Of a DNA stretch of 25,794 nt, positions 22,161-25,794 are shown piece by piece (position 1 is the stretch's first letter; each line of letters begins with the position of its first letter). The notes beneath the pieces are model-generated. The model made no database searches. It was not told the origin of the DNA and was given only the letters and a program-made list of their open reading frames with translations. The translations under genes were made by a program, and so were the position numbers. Source of the stretch: Calditrichota bacterium (GTDB lineage Bacteria > Calditrichota > Calditrichia > RBG-13-44-9); contig JAJRXE010000112.1 in the NCBI GenBank assembly GCA_024276455.1, positions 1 to 25,794 on the forward strand, written 5' to 3'.

Positions 22161-24155
22161 CCGCTCCCGGCGGTGGGCTTCAAATTTTTCAAGAATCAAT
22201 GGCACCAGGTGCTCGGGAGTAAATCCGTAGGCTTTTTCCAGCGCTGGATAAGGCGCCGAGTTGCCGTAATGATCCATTCCGATCGTCAGACCGTGGCAGC
22301 CGATGTACTTATCCCAGCCAAACGTGCTACCGGCTTCGATGACCACCCGGAACGCCACTTCCGGGGGGAGGATGCGCTTCCGGTACGTTTCCGGCTGTTC
22401 ATTAAATAATTCCATTGACGGCATACTAACCACCCGCACCCGGTAATCACGTATTTGCTCGGCAATTTTTAGCGCCAGGTGGACCTCCGAACCGGTGGCG
22501 ATGAGAATGAAGTCGGGAGTTTCGTCATCGCTCCCGTAAACGATGTAGGCACCTTTGCGCAAATTCTCCGCCGGGGGGAATTTATTGACATCCAGTACAG
22601 GTAGTTTCTGGCGGGTAAGGATCAGAGCGGTGGGACGCTCCTTTTGCTCCAGCGCTACCCGCAAAGCCACAGCGGTTTCGTTGGCATCCGCCGGACGGAT
22701 AACCAGAAAATTGGGGATAGCACGCAAGGAAGCCAGTTGTTCCACCGGCTGGTGCGTCGGACCATCTTCGCCCACGTAAAACGAGTCGTGAGTAAATACA
22801 TGCAGCACCGGTACTTTTTGCATGGCCGAAAGCCGCAGAGCCGGACGTTCATAGTCGGCGAATACCAGGAAGGTGGCACCAAACGGATACAGACCGCCGT
22901 GTAGTGCCATTCCGTTCAGAATGGCACCCATCGGGAATTCCCGAACGCCGAAAGACAGGTTGCGGCCGGCGGGATTGTTCCTGCTAAAATCACCCACCTT
23001 CTGCCTAAACGCTTTGGTGGAATTGGACGGCTCCAGGTCGGCGGAACCGCCGGTTAGAGTGGGAATCTGGTCTGCCAGTTCCGCCAGTACCTTTCCGAAG
23101 GCGGCCCGGGTGGCCAACGCTTCGTCGGAAGAGAAGCTCGGAATGGAGAGGTCTTCTGGCAATTCCTTTTTCTGCACCTGCTCCCAGAGCTCCCGGAATT
23201 TACCATCCGACTCCAAACGGGCTTGCAGGGTTTCCTGCCACCGGGCTTCCGCCTCTCTCAATTGTGGAAAGCGGGCGCGAAAGTGCGCCACCACTTCCGG
23301 CGGGAGGTAAAACGTTTCTTCCGGCGGTAATCCTAACTTCTTCTTGGTCGCCACAATCTCTTCCGGCGGCAGCGGCGAGCCGTGCGTTTCCGGATCGCCC
23401 TCCCGGGTTGCCGTACCTTTAGCCATGATCGTATCGCCAATGACGATCGTCGGGCGACTGGTCTCCTGCTGTCCGGCCAAAATGGCTTCCCGGATTTGCC
23501 GGTGGTTGTGCCCGTCAATTTCCAGAACGTGCCAGCCAAAACCCCGGAAAACCGCAGCAATGTCCGTACTGTCTGCCCGGGAGGTGGGACCGGAAATCTG
23601 CACCCGGTTGCGGTCGTAGAATAAAATCAGTTTTCCCAGCCCCAAGTGGCCGGCAATTGCCGCCGCGCCCAGCGCCACCGGCTCCTGCAAATCCCCGTCA
23701 CCGGCTAATACATAGGTGTAATGATTTAAAATATCCTCCCCTAATAGATGCCGCAACATCACTTCTGCAATGGCCATTCCGCTGCCCATTCCCACGCCCT
23801 GTCCTAACGGTCCGGTGGTGGCCTCCACACCGGGGGTTAAATCCACTTCCGGGTGACCCGGTGTTCGGCTTCCGTACTGCCGGAATTGCTTCAAATCCTC
23901 CACAGTTAGAAAGCTGGCCAGGGTAAGCAGCGAATACAGGAGCATGGACTCATGTCCGGCCGATAGCACAAAACGGTCGCGGTTAAACCAATTGGGGTTG
24001 TCGGGACTGTATTTCAAATACTCTTTGAATACGATGTAAGCAAAATCGGCGGAAGACAGAGCGCCGCCCGGATGGCCGGAGTTGGCTTTACGGGTGCCGT
24101 CCAGAATCAATCCCCTGATTACATTCACCGTTAACTGGTCCATATGATGGTTCAT
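22149..24155 (-). CDS. tkt: Transketolase
   Basis: Transketolase moves two-carbon units between sugar phosphates using thiamine diphosphate. The start chosen gives MNHHMDQLTVNVIRGL, with AAAGGA 5 nt upstream; an upstream in-frame ATG at 24215 would add 20 residues and overlap the promoter. The 668-residue protein has TRKANSGHPGG (21-31), GPLGQGVGMGSGMAIAE, the TPP motif GDGDLQEPVALGAAAI (152-167), a YDRNRVQISG segment, and in the second half FGVREFPMGAILNGMALHGG and TFLVFADYERPALR, then HDSFYVGEDGPTHQPVEQLASLRAIPN (shortened here to its key part GEDGPTHQP). It is the first enzyme gene after the regulator and the promoter region. Confidence 0.96.
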   Translation of the reverse strand: MNHHMDQLTVNVIRGLILDGTRKANSGHPGGALSSADFAYIVFKEYLKYSPDNPNWFNRDRFVLSAGHESMLLYSLLTLASFLTVEDLKQFRQYGSRTPGHPEVDLTPGVEATTGPLGQGVGMGSGMAIAEVMLRHLLGEDILNHYTYVLAGDGDLQEPVALGAAAIAGHLGLGKLILFYDRNRVQISGPTSRADSTDIAAVFRGFGWHVLEIDGHNHRQIREAILAGQQETSRPTIVIGDTIMAKGTATREGDPETHGSPLPPEEIVATKKKLGLPPEETFYLPPEVVAHFRARFPQLREAEARWQETLQARLESDGKFRELWEQVQKKELPEDLSIPSFSSDEALATRAAFGKVLAELADQIPTLTGGSADLEPSNSTKAFRQKVGDFSRNNPAGRNLSFGVREFPMGAILNGMALHGGLYPFGATFLVFADYERPALRLSAMQKVPVLHVFTHDSFYVGEDGPTHQPVEQLASLRAIPNFLVIRPADANETAVALRVALEQKERPTALILTRQKLPVLDVNKFPPAENLRKGAYIVYGSDDETPDFILIATGSEVHLALKIAEQIRDYRVRVVSMPSMELFNEQPETYRKRILPPEVAFRVVIEAGSTFGWDKYIGCHGLTIGMDHYGNSAPYPALEKAYGFTPEHLVPLILEKFEAHRRERKGL

Positions 24156-24196
24156 TCCGATCCTTTCGCTTCTGCTTCGTTTTCCAATCACGTTGT

Positions 24197-24212
24197 CACA
24201 ACTTTCGTGCCG
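24197..24212 (-). promoter_or_regulatory. Putative sigma-54 (-24/-12) promoter of the carbon-fixation operon
   Basis: On the minus strand CGGCACGAAAGTTGTG matches the consensus TGGCACG-N4-TTGCA except one base in each element. The start site would fall near 24185, about 30 nt before the transketolase ATG at 24155. The gene directly upstream encodes a sigma-54 enhancer-binding protein, which supports the call. Without the neighbour I would give it little weight. Confidence 0.5.
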
Positions 24213-24303
24213 CACCTTACCAATTCCGGAATGGAAGAACCGAATTTAAGGAAAAACAAGACGTTGTTAGTGGACAAACTATTCAGCAGGGGAACACCCA
24301 AAC

Positions 24304-24352
24304 GTGCCATTATTGGCACATTGTTTTCAAACAATCCAGAAAACTTGTGCCA
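24304..24352. promoter_or_regulatory. Inverted repeats, candidate enhancer site for the sigma-54 activator
   Basis: Three elements crowd into 49 bases, about 90 to 155 nt upstream of the putative -24/-12 promoter. They are the inverted repeat GTGCCA-ATAA-TGGCAC (24304-24319), the inverted repeat ATTGTTT-GA-AAACAAT (24320-24335) directly next to it, and a further TGGCAC (24347-24352). Spacing and symmetry suit a Fis-type dimer binding site. The TGGCAC copies resemble -24 elements but lack a proper -12 element. Confidence 0.45.
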
Positions 24353-24404
24353 TCCACGACACAATTTGAGGGGCAATTTACCGATAAAAGGCGAAAGAAA
24401 GAGG

Positions 24405-25739
24405 TTACTTCAATCCGTACTTTTTCATCAGGCGGTAGAAAGTGCGGCGGGGAATTCCTGAGAGGCGGGAAGCCTGACTAATATTACCATTGGCCTGCTC
24501 AATAAAACGCAACAATGCCTCCTTTTCAAATCGGCCGAGAATCTCTTTCCGAATGTCTTTAAAGCCGGTCGGTAGATCACCGGCGGTCGTTCCGGTTTCG
24601 CCCGGCAGAACCAGATGTTCCGGCAGAATGGTGTTCCCCTGGCAGAGAATCACCGCCCGCTCGATGACGTTTTCCAATTCCCGTACATTTCCCGGCCAGT
24701 CGTAACGGGCGAGGCGCTGCAACGCCGCCTCGGAAATTTTTTCCACCCGCTTGTTTAATTTGTGCTCCGCTTTGGTAAGAAAATGGTAGGCCAGATAGGG
24801 AATATCTTCCAGGTGCTCTCGTAACGGCGGAAGAGTGATAGTGAAGGTGTTAAAACGGTAAAACAAATCCTTGCGGAATTGTCCCGCCTCGATCGCTTCT
24901 TCCAGATTGCGATTGGTGGCAGCAATGATGCGCACATTCACGTGCTTAATCCGGGTAGCTCCCACCGGCCGAATCTCCCCGGTTTGCAGGAAGCGCAGCA
25001 GCTTGGCCTGCAGTTCCAGGTTCATGTCGCCGATTTCGTCCAGGAAAACCGTCCCGCCGTCCGCTTCTTCCAGCAACCCCTTGCGATCTCGTTCCGCACC
25101 GGTAAAGGCGCCCTTTGTGTACCCGAAAAGCTCACTTTCCATTAAAGAAGCCGTTAAAGCGGTGCAGTTAACCGTAATAAACGGTTTATCCCGCAAATGA
25201 CTGGTGCGGTGGATGGCGCGCGCTACCATCTCTTTTCCGGTGCCGGTTTCCCCGCGTAAGAGTACGGTGGTCGGCATTGGGGCGACCTGGGCAATCAGCC
25301 GTTTGATTTCCTGCATTTGCGGCGATTTGCCAATAATAAACTGATCTTCCTGTAAAAAGATTTCCAGTTCCCGGCGGGCTGCCAAATATTTGAGTTGAAA
25401 CCGCTCTTTTTCCCGACATTCTTGCACCAGCGCCCACATGAAATGGGCGCTCACCCCATCAATAATTTCCGTCCGCGGAAGTTTGTGTTTTTCCAGCTCC
25501 TTAAAAAGGGCTCGATCCCCGGTCACGTTCAAAATAATGTCCAGGCGAGAATGACGGCAAAAACGCTTCCAATCGTTCGAATAGGGAATGCCGCTTTCTT
25601 TAGCCCGGAGAATTCCCGGGGCGTTCAGGTCTTTGTCCACCACCCCAACAATATCCACCTCGGGAATCTTCTCGAACAGCTCCAGCAGACTGCTTCCCCC
25701 CTTGCCCGCCCCAATGATTAACAGATGGATCTTGTTCAT
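24405..25739 (-). CDS. Sigma-54-dependent transcriptional activator with N-terminal Rossmann-like (NAD-binding-type) domain
   Basis: The 444-residue protein has a complete enhancer-binding protein core: FIIGKSPQMQEI near 134, Walker A GETGTGKE (163-170), GAFTGA for sigma-54 contact (210-215), Walker B VFLDEIGD (231-238), the sensor region RIIAATNRNL, WPGNVRELENVIERA (348-362) and a C-terminal Fis-type helix-turn-helix (about 404-442, NISQASRLSGIPRRTFYR). Instead of a receiver, GAF or PAS domain, residues 1-110 have a dinucleotide-binding pattern, LLIIGAGKGGSSLLELF, with strand DIVGVVDKD and an acidic residue at its end, then DIILNVTGD. This resembles Rossmann domains of oxidoreductases and may sense NAD(H), NADP(H) or another metabolite. 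It lies directly upstream of the carbon-fixation genes, whose promoter it probably controls. There is no CbbR (LysR-type) gene in the window. Confidence 0.93.
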   Translation of the reverse strand: MNKIHLLIIGAGKGGSSLLELFEKIPEVDIVGVVDKDLNAPGILRAKESGIPYSNDWKRFCRHSRLDIILNVTGDRALFKELEKHKLPRTEIIDGVSAHFMWALVQECREKERFQLKYLAARRELEIFLQEDQFIIGKSPQMQEIKRLIAQVAPMPTTVLLRGETGTGKEMVARAIHRTSHLRDKPFITVNCTALTASLMESELFGYTKGAFTGAERDRKGLLEEADGGTVFLDEIGDMNLELQAKLLRFLQTGEIRPVGATRIKHVNVRIIAATNRNLEEAIEAGQFRKDLFYRFNTFTITLPPLREHLEDIPYLAYHFLTKAEHKLNKRVEKISEAALQRLARYDWPGNVRELENVIERAVILCQGNTILPEHLVLPGETGTTAGDLPTGFKDIRKEILGRFEKEALLRFIEQANGNISQASRLSGIPRRTFYRLMKKYGLK

Positions 25740-25794
25740 TGTCTTTCCACCAAAACTACCTTCTTCTCCCGCTTGCTTTTCCGGCGGTTTTCAG

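Noticed and set aside
24156..24215. N-terminal extension of transketolase from the ATG at 24215
   Set aside because: The 20 added residues do not match the family, the internal ATG at 24155 has a good AAAGGA, and the extension would overlap the likely promoter.
24304..24352. The TGGCAC copies as full sigma-54 promoters
   Set aside because: None has a TTGC-like -12 element at the right distance, so they are listed as possible binding sites only.
1..25794. CRISPR array, tRNA, rRNA, insertion sequence or prophage
   Set aside because: No regularly spaced repeats, no cloverleaf or rRNA segments and no transposase, integrase or phage-like gene were seen by eye.

Overview
The window looks like bacterial chromosome, probably from the FCB superphylum near Calditrichota or KSB1-type lineages. 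The main clue is the secreted protein at 416-2464, which ends in a module with the motif YPNPFNP that is typical of those groups. The phylum call is an inference from a few markers. Every convincing gene is on the minus strand, so the regions below run from high to low coordinates, in the direction of transcription.

Region A (about 25.7 to 16.1 kb) is a Calvin-Benson-Bassham carbon-fixation block. A sigma-54 enhancer-binding regulator comes first, with an unusual N-terminal Rossmann-like domain. Then follow transketolase, class II fructose-bisphosphate aldolase, ribulose-phosphate 3-epimerase, GlpX-type FBPase/SBPase, form II RubisCO, a CbbY-like phosphatase and phosphoribulokinase. The gap between regulator and transketolase holds a plausible -24/-12 promoter and upstream inverted repeats. 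Phosphoglycerate kinase, GAPDH, triose-phosphate isomerase and ribose-5-phosphate isomerase are not in the window.

Region B (about 15.9 to 11.15 kb) is a tight six-gene operon behind a complete riboswitch-like leader: sigma-70-type promoter, folded aptamer, antiterminator and intrinsic terminator. The leader resembles the molybdenum-cofactor (Moco) class. It controls mobA, two small membrane proteins that look like ECF-transporter S and T components, a TonB-dependent outer-membrane receptor, a THEP1-like NTPase and a translationally coupled small ORF. I consider this the best candidate for an undescribed system: uptake across both membranes of a molybdenum, tungsten or pterin compound, under cofactor feedback.

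Region C (10.97 to 3.0 kb) is a nitrogen-oxide block: an NsrR-like Rrf2 regulator, an octaheme hydroxylamine-oxidoreductase-like cytochrome, a NapH/NosR-like membrane iron-sulfur protein, a DUF438-hemerythrin-PAS protein, a DUF1858/DUF2249 protein, a methyltransferase, and a nitric oxide reductase (NorC with an extra heme domain, then NorB). It suggests nitrite/hydroxylamine/NO conversion tied to quinol oxidation, with NO sensing. A molybdenum-dependent nitrate reductase encoded elsewhere would link regions B and C.

Region D (below 3 kb) is an AT-rich gap and then a secreted surface protein with its own terminator. I saw no tRNA, rRNA, CRISPR array, transposase or phage gene.
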